Part shown: positions 47,801-55,777 of the stretch, in pieces
Layout: every line of letters begins with the position of its first letter
How positions within the stretch are numbered: the stretch's first letter is position 1
Assembly (NCBI GenBank): GCA_002428445.1
Contig: DIWJ01000052.1
Location: 1 to 64,000 of the forward strand
DNA from: Syntrophaceae bacterium UBA6109
Lineage (GTDB): Bacteria; Desulfobacterota; Syntrophia; Syntrophales; UBA6109
DNA: 64,000 nucleotides
Direction: 5' to 3'
Notes under the pieces: model-generated
The model's database searches: none
The model's input: only the letters and a program-made list of their open reading frames with translations
Told to the model about the DNA's origin: nothing
Program-made: the position numbers and the translations under genes

Positions 47801-47844
47801 TCCCGGATGCCTTCCTTCAATCCGATTTCGATGCGATGCGCCAT
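44836..47844 (-). CDS. purL: Phosphoribosylformylglycinamidine synthase with fused PurS domain (PurS-PurL)
   Basis: From the ATG at 47844 the 1002-residue protein starts with a PurS-like region (HRIEIGLKEGIRDA, VDVYTLDGDL, LSDPVIQTFAI), here doubled in length to ~180 residues, followed by the linker and two AIRS-type ATP domains: LECLAQTWSEHCKHKIFN, FKVETHNSPSALDPYGGA and the second half with VGAENDGPGDA and CHDCSDGGLG. Small PurL is ~740 aa, so the extra N-terminus accounts for the size. No separate purS is needed. The frame upstream to 47970 has no family sequence. Confidence 0.94.
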   Translation of the reverse strand: MAHRIEIGLKEGIRDALGEKIKRRIVEHLRIPVDRVRTVDVYTLDGDLDPESLNRAARGPLSDPVIQTFAIDRGLAPAGSFNWLIEVGYRPGVTDNVGKTAREAIGLLLGKRGDRAIPVYTSRQYLISAVRDRCVLDVLTRSDAEKIAANLLANELIERFEIVDGTTWNPDRGVAPYVPHVTGTDSPRVDFVDLEVGDAELQRISADGMLALTLQEMKIIRDYLRDQAVRSGRQKVGLAGLATDAELECLAQTWSEHCKHKIFNAVISYKDGRKPAEKIDSLFDTYIKGSTRKIRKDLGAEDWLLSVFTDNAGVVRFNDDWSLVFKVETHNSPSALDPYGGALTGIVGVNRDPFGTGRGAKLIFNTDVFCFAPPGYDKPLPKRILHPRRIYEGVREGVEHGGNKSGIPTVNGCLVFDERYLGKPLVYCGTGGIMPSRLEGRPSHLKEILPGDLIVMTGGRIGKDGIHGATFSSEELHEGSPVTAVQIGDPITQKKMTDFLLKARDLDLYRCITDNGAGGLSSSVGETARLSGGCEIDLKKAPLKYAGLNPWEILISESQERMTLAVEPARIDAFLSLAEKMDVEATVLGRYTDSGKFHVCYGDKTVAFLDMDFLHDGLPQMQLKAVWTPPRHSEPDFAVPGNLGEELKGMLSRLNLCSKESVVRQYDHEVQGGSVVKPLVGAENDGPGDAAVIRPLLDSFAGIIVANGICPRYSDIDAYAMAACALDEALRNAVAVGGSLKRIAVLDNFCWCDPVQSEKTPDGEYKLAQLVRANKALYEYTTAFGVPCISGKDSMKNDYMIGDVKISIPPTLLFSALGLMEDVRKAVTMDAKRPGDLVYVLGKTRAELGGSEWFARHGFVGNGVPQVRVEEAKPLYEALSGAIDRGLVASCHDCSDGGLGAALAETAFAGGLGLDVSLSEIPAEGCGREDDLLFSESASRFVVTVAPRSQEAFEKALAGCVFGRIGAVTEAPVLRVEGLSGKLVIEEPIAELKKAWRQPLSF

Positions 47845-48063
47845 AGCCGATTTCAAGAAAGTTGCGTCAGGCTGTTCCTTCTCAGAGCAGCCGCTCGATG
47901 AAGGCGGCCGTTTCCGCCGCCTCGTTTCACCACCGGACAGGGCTCCGGAAATGACCCCTTGCAGAGGCAATTCTTCCTATCCCAGGAAGCGACAATTTGC
48001 AACGGATGTTCTTCCGGAACAAGCTCCGGAATTTCCCTGATCCTTGAGAAAAAAGGTCCGTTT

Positions 48064-48945
48064 TCATGTTCCCTGCCGGCTGCAGATGTCTCTCGTCCCG
48101 AAAAACGTGATCAGCGTACCGCCGAGGCTGACCGTTATGGCGGCCAGCTTGACCAGCACGCCGGCATAAGGAATCCAGCCGACGACGAGCAGCACCACGA
48201 GCCCCCACATCACCTCCCGGAAGGGGCGGGACGTGCGGCAGCGGAAAAGCCGGCCGCATATCTGCCGTCCGATGAGCATGGCGATGGCGGTCAGCCCCGG
48301 GAGGATCAGACACAGGAGCAGGATAAGCACCCAGGGCAGCAGGAAGATGCCAAGTACGGAGATGACGAGCAGGAGGACCAGGTTGATGATGAGAATCCCT
48401 CCCAGGACTCCCCAGAATGCGACACGTATGGAGTTCTGCGAGATTGCCTCGCCGATCAGGATGATGTGCCGCGGGATGAAGGTGACAAGAATCATCGCCA
48501 GCAGCAGGATGGCCGTGAAAATAAGAAGAGAAACGATGGCGAAGACCCAGGACCAGCCCTCCCAGTCCCCGCTCAGGGCCTCCGAGATCGCGGCGGACAT
48601 GTTGGACGTGTTGATCTCGGTCAGGCCTCCTCCGACTTCCGCACCGCGGGCGGCAACGATGATGCCGCCGATCGTGACGACATTGCCTTCCACGGAAGCG
48701 CCTTTGCCCAGGACGACGGATCCTCCGATCGCCACGGCATGGCCTTCCACGGTGCCCTCGACGGTGACCTGTCCTCCGATGGCGACGGCGTGGCCAACCG
48801 TGCTCCCCTCTTCCACCGTAACGTCTGACCCGATCCGGACGAGGCTCTTCGCACTTCCCCAGGCATCGGCGACGGTCAAGAAACAGAGAAGAAGGAGCAG
48901 GAGGATGAAGCGCAGCCGCCGCCCCATCGGGCTATACTTCTCCAT
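48064..48945 (-). CDS. Membrane protein with bactofilin-like repeats
   Basis: The protein has a signal-like helix (FILLLLLLCFLTVADAWG), a repeat region (VTVEEGSTVGHAVAIGG, then VTVEGTVEGHAVAIGG and VVLGKGASVEGNVVTIGG) typical of polymer-forming/bactofilin beta-helices, and four C-terminal transmembrane helices. Exported or membrane-linked versions like this are common but uncharacterised. I chose ATG 48945 (293 aa); ATGs at 48972 and 48927 are possible. It is a single gene between purL and the TRAP operon. Confidence 0.75.
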   Translation of the reverse strand: MEKYSPMGRRLRFILLLLLLCFLTVADAWGSAKSLVRIGSDVTVEEGSTVGHAVAIGGQVTVEGTVEGHAVAIGGSVVLGKGASVEGNVVTIGGIIVAARGAEVGGGLTEINTSNMSAAISEALSGDWEGWSWVFAIVSLLIFTAILLLAMILVTFIPRHIILIGEAISQNSIRVAFWGVLGGILIINLVLLLVISVLGIFLLPWVLILLLCLILPGLTAIAMLIGRQICGRLFRCRTSRPFREVMWGLVVLLVVGWIPYAGVLVKLAAITVSLGGTLITFFGTRDICSRQGT

Positions 48946-49034
48946 GCCTCTCACAACCTCCGCTTCCCGCATTTTGCGATCTTCGATCCCCGTCGCTCAA
49001 GAGCGCGTAGTATAGGGAAGGGACCGGCCCCTGT

Positions 49035-49107
49035 CAACGACAAACAAAAACTGTCAAGCCAAAGTAGAAATGTCCTATATTTGCCAAAATAGAAATGTCC
49101 TATTTGG
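49035..49107. mobile_element. Orphan insertion-sequence end with tandem terminal repeats (IS21-like, remnant)
   Basis: CTGTCAAGCCAAAG begins a block with two near-identical motifs: AAAGTAGAAATGTCCTATATTTG at 49061-49083 (shared core TAGAAATGTCCTAT) and AAAATAGAAATGTCCTATTTGG at 49086-49107. Repeated TGTCA...TAGAAATGTCC motifs are what I recall at ends of IS21-family elements. No transposase gene is present, so this is a solo end or scar. The whole 48973-49271 gap otherwise holds only the terminator below. Confidence 0.45.
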
Positions 49108-49198
49108 TCAATAGGCAGATGCCCTCGTTGGCATCCAGTTTTTCCAGCTTTTCCTCCAGGGATGATCTTTTGCCGGTGTGGGTGGCTGACGGACAAAC

Positions 49199-49235
49199 AA
49201 AAAAACCGGGGGAATCCCACGCGGGATTCCCCCGG
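49199..49235 (-). terminator. Intrinsic terminator of the TRAP operon
   Basis: A perfect 13-bp stem (CCGGGGGAATCCC at 49206-49218 and GGGATTCCCCCGG at 49223-49235, 4-base loop) is followed on the minus strand by seven T residues (49205-49199). It lies 36 bases after the dctM stop. Confidence 0.9.
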
Positions 49236-49271
49236 CAACTCAAGGGGGTTGAAATGACGACCCGTAGACTA

Positions 49272-50549
49272 CTACCTCATCCTCGAAGGCAGCCAGGTGG
49301 AAAGATCCGGCCAGACGACGAAGAGAATCAGGCCGCCGACCATGATCACAAGGAAGGGCCAGACGCCCTTGACCACCTCCTCCAGTTTTTCCTTGGCCAT
49401 CGCCGACACGACGAAGAGATTGAGGCCGACCGGCGGCGTAATCATCGCCAGTTCCATGTTGACGGTCATGACAACGCAGAACTGGACGATGGGAATATCC
49501 AGCGCCCGGATGACGGGCAGCAGGATCGGCAGCGTGATCAGCGTGATCGACACGGCCTCGAGGAAGGTCCCCATGACGAAGAACATGAGCTGCGTCACGA
49601 AGAAGAACATCCACTTGCTGACCTTGGCCGCGGTGATCGCCATCAGCACCTGCTGGGGGATCTGTTTCGCCGTCAGGAAGAGGGAGAAGACCATGGCCGC
49701 GGCGATGATGAGGTAGATCATCGAGGAGATGTTGATGGACTCCACAAGGATCTTCCGGATGCCGCCCCATTTCAGCTCACGATACACGAAGATGGAGATG
49801 ACCAGCGTGTAGAAGACCGAAAGGACAGCCGCCTCCGTCGGGGTGACGACGCCCGAGTAGATACTGCCCAGGATGAAAAAAGGCAGGAACATGCCGGGGA
49901 TGGCCTTGAAGGTTGCTTTCCAGCGCTCGGGCCAGGTCGCCTTGGCCGATTGGGTCATCTTCTGCCTCTGGGCATAGATGATCGCACTCACGACGAGGAT
50001 GCCGGCCAGAATCATGCCCGGGATCATCCCCGCTGCAAACAGTTCGCCGATCGAGTACTCGGCGACGATGCCGAAGATGACCATCGTCACGCTGGGCGGG
50101 ATGAGGATACCCAGGGTTCCCGAAGCGGCGACAAGACCCATGGCGTACCGCTTGGAATAGCCGTTTTCGATCATCGCCGGGAGCATGATGGCGCCGATCG
50201 CGGCCGCCGTCGCCGGGCTTGAACCCGAAATGGCGGCGAAGATGGCGCAGGCGGCGATCGTCACGACGGCCAAGCCGCCGGGAAGATGCCCTACCCATGT
50301 CCGCAGACAGGCGATGAGGTACTTGGAAATGCCGCCGTGGGACATGACGACGCCGGCAAAAACGAAGGACGGAATCGCCAGGAGCGGCGGAGACAGCAGC
50401 GACGCAAACATCCGCTGGGCGATCATGTAGAGGCTGAAATCCGTAGTGGTCGCCAGGACGATGATCGCCGCCGTGGCCAGGGCGACGGCAACAGGAACGT
50501 TTACACAGAAGAGAAAGACGAATATCCCGAAGAGTACCGCAGTTTCCAT
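49272..50549 (-). CDS. dctM: TRAP transporter large permease (DctM)
   Basis: The 425-residue protein has about twelve hydrophobic segments and DctM landmarks: PSFVFAGVVMSHGGISKYL, ISGSSPATAAAIGAIMLPAM near residue 95, GYSKRYAMGLVAASGTLGILIPPS and VTPPVGLNLFV-like MITPPVGLNLFVVSAM in the C-terminal half. It is the sodium-coupled membrane channel of a TRAP system. Its ATG shares one base with the dctQ stop (TGATG), so the two are coupled. Confidence 0.95.
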   Translation of the reverse strand: METAVLFGIFVFLFCVNVPVAVALATAAIIVLATTTDFSLYMIAQRMFASLLSPPLLAIPSFVFAGVVMSHGGISKYLIACLRTWVGHLPGGLAVVTIAACAIFAAISGSSPATAAAIGAIMLPAMIENGYSKRYAMGLVAASGTLGILIPPSVTMVIFGIVAEYSIGELFAAGMIPGMILAGILVVSAIIYAQRQKMTQSAKATWPERWKATFKAIPGMFLPFFILGSIYSGVVTPTEAAVLSVFYTLVISIFVYRELKWGGIRKILVESINISSMIYLIIAAAMVFSLFLTAKQIPQQVLMAITAAKVSKWMFFFVTQLMFFVMGTFLEAVSITLITLPILLPVIRALDIPIVQFCVVMTVNMELAMITPPVGLNLFVVSAMAKEKLEEVVKGVWPFLVIMVGGLILFVVWPDLSTWLPSRMR

Positions 50550-51073
50550 CAGACAATCGCTCCTTTCTCCATGCCGTCAGTCCACGCCTTGCCGCCGTCC
50601 TTGAACACGAACAGGAGTTTCTGCAGGAAGCGGGCGCCGAACATGACCCCGCTGACCGGCATGACGAAGTTGACGATCCACAGGGGGAACATACTGTCCG
50701 TGGAACCCTGGCCCGTCTGGTAGTAATCGGCCACGAGCAGGACGCCGAAGTAGGTGTAGAAGACGCAGAACGCGAGCCCGAGGCTGTGGGCGAACATGCT
50801 GACGTAGCGCTTCAGCCAGACCGGCATCATGTCGTAGAACATATCCACCTTGATGTGGTGGTTGGTCCGCAGGGCGACGGACATCCCCACGAACGTCCCC
50901 CACACGACGAAATACACGGAAAACTCATCCAGGAGCGAATGCGGCATCCCCCAGACGTACCTCATGGTAACGTTGACCATAATGAGCGTCAGACCGATGA
51001 AGAGGAGGACGCCCGACGTCCATTCCTCGAAGGCTTCATAGAATCGCGACCATTTACTTTTTCCCGCCCCCAT
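50549..51073 (-). CDS. dctQ: TRAP transporter small permease (DctQ)
   Basis: The 174-residue protein has four transmembrane helices (VLLFIGLTLIMVNVTMRYV, DEFSVYFVVWGTFVGMSVALR, FAHSLGLAFCVFYTYFGVLLV, WIVNFVMPVSGVMFG) and the conserved TMRYVWGMPHSLLDE/HIKVD pattern of DctQ. It precedes dctM with overlap and follows dctP after a 77-base gap with a hairpin. Confidence 0.93.
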   Translation of the reverse strand: MGAGKSKWSRFYEAFEEWTSGVLLFIGLTLIMVNVTMRYVWGMPHSLLDEFSVYFVVWGTFVGMSVALRTNHHIKVDMFYDMMPVWLKRYVSMFAHSLGLAFCVFYTYFGVLLVADYYQTGQGSTDSMFPLWIVNFVMPVSGVMFGARFLQKLLFVFKDGGKAWTDGMEKGAIV

Positions 51074-51111
51074 TGTTCAAAATCCTCCGCCAGCAAAGAG
51101 AAGATAAAGAA

Positions 51112-51141
51112 CGGGGCGGGCCGCTTCCGCAACCCGCCCCG
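51112..51141 (-). promoter_or_regulatory. Intercistronic hairpin between dctP and dctQ
   Basis: CGGGGCGGG (51112-51120) and CCCGCCCCG (51133-51141) form a 9-bp stem followed on the minus strand by a pyrimidine-rich TCTTTATCTTCT. It may weaken read-through or protect the dctP message, giving more binding protein than permease. Confidence 0.55.
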
Positions 51142-51150
51142 CGATCGCCG

Positions 51151-52155
51151 TTATTTCAAGCTCATGGCATAATCGATATTGTCTTTTCCGATCTTGCTTT
51201 CGTACTGCTTGTACAGAGGCGCCAGGGCCTTGATGAATTCCTGCCGTTCGGCCGCGGTGAGGGTGTAGATTTCCACCTTGCCGCTCTTCTTCATGATCTC
51301 CAGACTCTTGCCGTCCATCTCTTCCGCCAGTTTTCTCTCATAGGCGGAGGCCTGGTTCAGGGCATCCATGAAGATCTTCTGCTGATCAGGCTTCAGGCTG
51401 TCCCAGAACTTCACGTTCGTCAGGACGACATAGTCGATGCGCGTGAAGTTGCCGATCGTGAGGTACTTGGCGACTTCGTAGAACTTCTGGGTTTCGTGGT
51501 TGTTGAAGGTGTTGTCCAGGCCGTCGATGGCATGGCTGTTGAGGGCCTGGTAGACCTCGGCGAAGGCCATCGTCTGCGAACCGGCGCCCAGGGTCTTGTT
51601 GCGGGCATCGAGCAAACCGCCGCTCTGAACGCGAAGTTTCAGGCCTTTGAAGTCGGCCGGTTTCTTCAGGGGGCGTTTGGCGTTGATGAACTGCGTGAAG
51701 CCGTTCGGCCAATGGGCAATACCGAGGAAGCCCGCGCGGCGCACGGAATTGAAGAGCGTCTTGCCCTTCTCCGAATTCCAGAATGCCGCAACCGCATCGT
51801 CGGAAGCAAACAGGAAGGGCATATCGACGATCTGGAACTGGGGGTTGAAGCCGACCAGTTTGGTCATGGAGGGCGCGATCACCTGGACGTTGTTCGCGCG
51901 CAGGGCCTCGAGTTCCTCCTTGTCGCCGTAAAGCTGGGAGGAAGGATAGACCTTCACGTCGAAAATGCCGCTCTTGTCGAGGATCTCCTTGAACTTCACC
52001 GACGACTGGCCTTTCGGCGTCTGATCGGCAACAACATGGGAGAATTTGACTTCGATCTTCTTTTCGGCTGCGATGGCGGACGTAGCCACAAACATCATTG
52101 CCAGACAAAGCACTGCCGCCAAACCGAACCATTTCTTTGCGGTAAGACTTTTCAT
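51151..52155 (-). CDS. dctP: TRAP transporter substrate-binding protein (DctP)
   Basis: The 334-residue periplasmic protein has a signal peptide (VLCLAMMFVATSAIAAEKK) and the DctP pattern VKFSHVVADQTPKGQ, PSSQLYGDKEELEALR, and the conserved arginine that binds the ligand carboxylate in GLKLRVQSG near residue 165. The ligand is probably a C4-dicarboxylate given the adjacent SDH/fumarase/malic enzyme genes (inference). AAGGAGG lies right against a first ATG at 52161; the ATG at 52155 has proper spacing and is chosen. Confidence 0.93.
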   Translation of the reverse strand: MKSLTAKKWFGLAAVLCLAMMFVATSAIAAEKKIEVKFSHVVADQTPKGQSSVKFKEILDKSGIFDVKVYPSSQLYGDKEELEALRANNVQVIAPSMTKLVGFNPQFQIVDMPFLFASDDAVAAFWNSEKGKTLFNSVRRAGFLGIAHWPNGFTQFINAKRPLKKPADFKGLKLRVQSGGLLDARNKTLGAGSQTMAFAEVYQALNSHAIDGLDNTFNNHETQKFYEVAKYLTIGNFTRIDYVVLTNVKFWDSLKPDQQKIFMDALNQASAYERKLAEEMDGKSLEIMKKSGKVEIYTLTAAERQEFIKALAPLYKQYESKIGKDNIDYAMSLK

Positions 52156-52224
52156 CGACATCCTCCTTTTTGAAAGAATTCTTCTAAGGTTTACAACCTG
52201 TGCTGCACGATACGAATATTCTTA

Positions 52225-52246
52225 GCGCCGCCAGAATCAGCGGCGC
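52225..52246 (-). terminator. Hairpin after the SDH/FRD operon
   Basis: GCGCCGC (52225-52231) and GCGGCGC (52240-52246) pair across an 8-base loop, between the sdhB stop and dctP. On the minus strand TAAGAATATTCG follows. It may separate the enzyme operon from the TRAP genes. Confidence 0.4.
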
Positions 52247-52319
52247 CCCCCCCTCGGTCTCGCGTCTTCGGTTGTCTCGATCACCTCCCTCGACAGATAT
52301 TTTCTTGCCGGATCAGTCC

Positions 52320-53153
52320 CTACTTGCCCACGGTATGCGGAGGGGCCTGAATCTTCGGTTTTCTCTCGGCCTTTTCGGGCAGATGCCACACCTTCGCGCA
52401 AGGTTCCTTCCCGCTCAGGTTGAAGTAATCGCGGACGAGTTCCTTCTTCATGAGCTGGATAGCGCGCGCCGGATCGACGCCCTTGGGACAGACATTGGAG
52501 CATTCTCCGGCGTAGTGGCAATTGTAGGCCCCGTGCGACGCCGCGGCGATGTCCTGCCTTTCCTTTCCGCCGTCGTCCCTGGAATCGACGCAATAGCGGT
52601 AGATCTGGGTGAGCGGCATCGGCCCAAGATACTGCCGGTCCGTGGCCATCGTCGGGCAGGCTGCCATGCAGGCGCCGCATTTTATGCAGTAGGTGAACTG
52701 GAGGAATTTTTCCAGTTGATGAGGACTCTGGAAATATTCACCGGATGGTTCTTCCATTTCCTTCCGGTCACCCCGTTTGATGAAGGGCTGAACACGCTGG
52801 TGCACCTCGAACATCGGCACCAGATCCGGCACCAGATCCCGGATGATCGAAAAGTTTGGAAGGGGCGCAACCGTCAGAACGCTCTGAGTCACATCGAGGA
52901 TCTGCGTGTTGCAGGCCAGCGTCGGCTTGCCGTTGATCAGCATCGCACAGGAACCGCAGACACCCATCCGGCAAGAGAACCGGAACGCCAATGTCGGATC
53001 CTGCGTCTCCTTGATTCGATGCAAGCCGTCGAGCACCGTCATACCCGCCTCGACCTGGAGGTTGTACTGCTGCTCCCTGGGCTCTTCATCTTTGGCCGGA
53101 TCGAAGCGACGGATATAAAAAGTAATGTTCGTTTTCTTCTCTTCTTTTTCCAT
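52320..53153 (-). CDS. sdhB: Succinate dehydrogenase/fumarate reductase iron-sulfur subunit
   Basis: The 277-residue subunit carries the three usual clusters: [2Fe-2S] FSCRMGVCGSCAMLINGKP near residue 60, [4Fe-4S] CIKCGACMAACP near 160 and the second cluster set CHYAGECSNVCPKGVDP near 215. It passes electrons between the flavoprotein and the membrane cytochrome. AGGAAGG precedes the ATG at 53153; the open frame upstream to 53219 overlaps sdhD and is rejected. Last gene of the operon. Confidence 0.94.
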   Translation of the reverse strand: MEKEEKKTNITFYIRRFDPAKDEEPREQQYNLQVEAGMTVLDGLHRIKETQDPTLAFRFSCRMGVCGSCAMLINGKPTLACNTQILDVTQSVLTVAPLPNFSIIRDLVPDLVPMFEVHQRVQPFIKRGDRKEMEEPSGEYFQSPHQLEKFLQFTYCIKCGACMAACPTMATDRQYLGPMPLTQIYRYCVDSRDDGGKERQDIAAASHGAYNCHYAGECSNVCPKGVDPARAIQLMKKELVRDYFNLSGKEPCAKVWHLPEKAERKPKIQAPPHTVGK

Positions 53154-53166
53154 GGTTTCATCCTTC

Positions 53167-53541
53167 CTATAGGGCTGCACCCAGCGTCTTGGCCGCGATG
53201 GCGGCATAGGCGCCGACAATGAAAAGGACCACCCCGACGATCCACAACGCCACCGTCAGCGACCGCTGGCAGGCCTTGCAGATCCCCAGCTCGAAGACGA
53301 TCGTCCTCAGGCCGTAGAAACCGTGATAAAGCACTGCCGCCAGCAGCAGGATATACGCGGTCATAAAGAAGGCGGAATGGCTGCGGAAGGCCACATTTTC
53401 CCACGCCACGGCTTCCGCGCCGGCCGGGTTGAAGATCCCGACAATCCCGCTCAGATGGACTACCGCCATATGGAGCCCGCCCAGAACAAAGATGACGAGC
53501 CCGGCAATAACAAACCAAATCCAGTATGCTGTCTCTCTCAT
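53167..53541 (-). CDS. sdhD: SDH/FRD membrane anchor subunit (SdhD/FrdD-like)
   Basis: The 124-residue protein has three transmembrane helices (WIWFVIAGLVIFVLGGLHMAVV, SAFFMTAYILLLAAVLYHGFYG, LTVALWIVGVVLFIVGAYAA). Histidines in LHMAVVH and LYHGFYGLR could ligate heme b. The LYHGFYGLRTIVFE pattern is that of FrdD/SdhD anchors. Position between sdhC and sdhB supports the call. Confidence 0.85.
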   Translation of the reverse strand: MRETAYWIWFVIAGLVIFVLGGLHMAVVHLSGIVGIFNPAGAEAVAWENVAFRSHSAFFMTAYILLLAAVLYHGFYGLRTIVFELGICKACQRSLTVALWIVGVVLFIVGAYAAIAAKTLGAAL

Positions 53542-53554
53542 CGCGAAGCTCCCT

Positions 53555-53992
53555 TCATCCCACGAAAAAGATATTGAATCCCCCGGCGATGATGAAGACC
53601 GCGGAAAGGATCATCGCGATCAGCATCAGCGGGCGCTGGGTATTCAAGGACGATCTGTACGGATAGACCGGCTCTTCGGCCTTTCCCACCGCCAGCCCCC
53701 ATTCGATGAGGACCAGACGGACGCCGTTGAGGGCGTGGAAGGCGAACCCGATCACAATGAAGAATTCGCCGACCTTGAAGAAAGGATGCTTGAGGGTTTC
53801 CATGGCCGCGTTCCACGTCTCCGGCCCGAAGATCCGCAACGAACTCTCGAAGATATGCATCAGGAAGAACAGCAGCAATCCCAACCCGGCTACGCGGTGG
53901 ATGATGTACAGATAACGCTCCACACCCCATCGGCCGCCGCCGAGCCACCCCAGAATCCCCAAATGGTTGTCAAATTTCTTGAAGTCTGCCAT
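53555..53992 (-). CDS. sdhC: SDH/FRD cytochrome b subunit (SdhC)
   Basis: The 145-residue protein has three transmembrane helices. YLYIIHRVAGLGLLLFFLMHIFE resembles the SdhC heme- and quinone-site helix with its two histidines, and AFHALNGVRLVLIEWG is the typical second histidine helix. AAGGGGG upstream of the ATG at 53992 decides the start over the ATG at 54019, which lies in the sdhA stop region. Confidence 0.88.
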   Translation of the reverse strand: MADFKKFDNHLGILGWLGGGRWGVERYLYIIHRVAGLGLLLFFLMHIFESSLRIFGPETWNAAMETLKHPFFKVGEFFIVIGFAFHALNGVRLVLIEWGLAVGKAEEPVYPYRSSLNTQRPLMLIAMILSAVFIIAGGFNIFFVG

Positions 53993-54002
53993 CGTGTCCC
54001 CC

Positions 54003-55748
54003 TTAATATTTCCGCTCAACCGGCTTCCACTTGGTGATGGCTACCGGCTTGTAAGAGAGTTTCGGCCCGTCCTGACTGTAAGTGACCAGCGAGTGCTTCA
54101 GCCATTTTTCGTCATCACGCGTCGGGAAATCCGTGCGGGCATGCGCCCCGCGGGATTCCTCGCGCGCCAGGGCGGCCGTTATGAGCGCTTCAGCCAGATT
54201 CAGGAGATTTTCCACTTCCAGGGCATTGATCAGGTTGGTGTTGTAGACCTGGCCCTTATCCTGAATCGAGATGCGCTGATATCGCTGTTTGAGATCCTGA
54301 ACCTTCTTCAGGCCTTCGCTCATGCTCTTGGCCGTACGGTAAACACCGGCGTGCTGATCCATCGCGATGCGGAGTTCCTTCTTGATGTCGTACTGGTTTT
54401 CCGTTCCCTTGCGGTTCAGGAGTTCGACAAAGATGCGGGCACATTCCGCGTCGATGGCATCCCCGCGCAGTTTCGGCATCGGCGGATCGGCGTTGAGATA
54501 CTTGACGATCTCGGCTCCCGTGATCCCGCCCCAGACGAGGCACTCCGCCGTGGAATTGCAGCCGAGGCGATTGGCGCCGTGCATGGAGTGGCAGGCAACC
54601 TCGCCGGCCGCCCATACCCCCTTGACTTTTGCCGCGCCGTTGATGTCCGCCTCGATTCCGCCCATGCTGTAGTGCGCAACCGGCCGAACCGGAATCGGCT
54701 TCAGAATCGGATCGAGGCCCAGGAACTTCATGCAGACTTCACGAATCAGGGGCAGGGCATGATTGATCTTCTCCGCTCCCAGGTGCGTGAGGTCCAGGTG
54801 GACGTAGTCGAGGCCGTCCGGACCCTTAAAACCGCGGCCCTCCAGGATCTCGGTCATTTCCGACCGGGAAACGATGTCGCGTGGCGCCAGCTCCATGAAT
54901 TTTGCGGCATACTTTTCCATGAGCCGCTTGCCTTCGTTGTTTTTCAGGTATCCGCCTTCACCGCGGCAGGCCTCGGTCATGAGAATACCCGACGGGACAA
55001 GCCCCGTGGGATGGAACTGGAGGAATTCAGGATCTTCAATGCACATTCCGGCCTTGTAGGCCAGCGCCTGACCGTCGCCGCTGACGGTCTGGGAATACGT
55101 GGTGAATCCGTAGAGCGTTCCCAACCCGCCGGTGGCGATCAGCAACGCCTTTGCCCGCAGCACCATGAATTTCCCGGTCGGCATGAAAATGCCTGCGAGC
55201 CCGCAGAATTCCCCGTTTTCCACGAGAATGGACGTGGCAAAAAATTCGTCGTAGCGGGAAAAGTTCTTGTACTGCATGAAGGTGTCGTAGAGCGTCTGCA
55301 CCTCGAAGAAACCGGTCTTGTCCGCCGCCATCGTCGCCCTTGGAAAGCTGTGCCCTCCGAAGGGGCGCTGCTGGATGCTGCCGTCCGGACGCCTCGACCA
55401 CGGCATTCCCCAGTGATCCATCAGCAGGATCTCCTTGGGGCTGGTTTCCACAAACCGGTCGACGACATCCTGGTCGGCGAGGAAATCGGCGCCTTTCACC
55501 GTATCCCAGGAGTGGAGTTCCAGATTGTCTCCCTCTTCCTCCCGGAGAACGGCCGCCGTTCCACCCTCGGCGCACACCGAGTGCGGACGCTGAATCTGGA
55601 CTTTGGAGACGAGACCGATATTGATGGCATCACCGGACTTGCGGGCGATCTCCACGGCGGCCCGCAACCCTGCCAATCCCGTTCCGAATATCAACACATC
55701 GTGAGTGACAATTTCCGTTTCTCTTCCACCGTATCCGGTAGTTTTCAT
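54003..55748 (-). CDS. sdhA: Succinate dehydrogenase/fumarate reductase flavoprotein subunit
   Basis: The 581-residue FAD enzyme interconverts succinate and fumarate. It shows the dinucleotide motif VLIFGTGLAGLRAAVEIA, the covalent-FAD histidine in QRPHSVCAEGG, substrate residues in QFHPTG and the proton-shuttle arginine region LMTEACRGEGG, and PVAHYSMGGIE. The C-terminal helical domain (LRIAMDQHAGVYR) is normal. Whether it runs as SDH or FRD in vivo cannot be told from sequence. ATG 55748 follows a GGTGG site; a GTG six bases upstream is possible. Confidence 0.94.
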   Translation of the reverse strand: MKTTGYGGRETEIVTHDVLIFGTGLAGLRAAVEIARKSGDAINIGLVSKVQIQRPHSVCAEGGTAAVLREEEGDNLELHSWDTVKGADFLADQDVVDRFVETSPKEILLMDHWGMPWSRRPDGSIQQRPFGGHSFPRATMAADKTGFFEVQTLYDTFMQYKNFSRYDEFFATSILVENGEFCGLAGIFMPTGKFMVLRAKALLIATGGLGTLYGFTTYSQTVSGDGQALAYKAGMCIEDPEFLQFHPTGLVPSGILMTEACRGEGGYLKNNEGKRLMEKYAAKFMELAPRDIVSRSEMTEILEGRGFKGPDGLDYVHLDLTHLGAEKINHALPLIREVCMKFLGLDPILKPIPVRPVAHYSMGGIEADINGAAKVKGVWAAGEVACHSMHGANRLGCNSTAECLVWGGITGAEIVKYLNADPPMPKLRGDAIDAECARIFVELLNRKGTENQYDIKKELRIAMDQHAGVYRTAKSMSEGLKKVQDLKQRYQRISIQDKGQVYNTNLINALEVENLLNLAEALITAALAREESRGAHARTDFPTRDDEKWLKHSLVTYSQDGPKLSYKPVAITKWKPVERKY

Positions 55749-55777
55749 ATCCACCCACCTTTATCGAGTATTTGACG

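Noticed and set aside
48951..49238. Minus-strand frame of 95 codons over the IS-like repeats
   Set aside because: It overlaps the terminator, the repeats and the next gene start, and lacks a ribosome site and homology.
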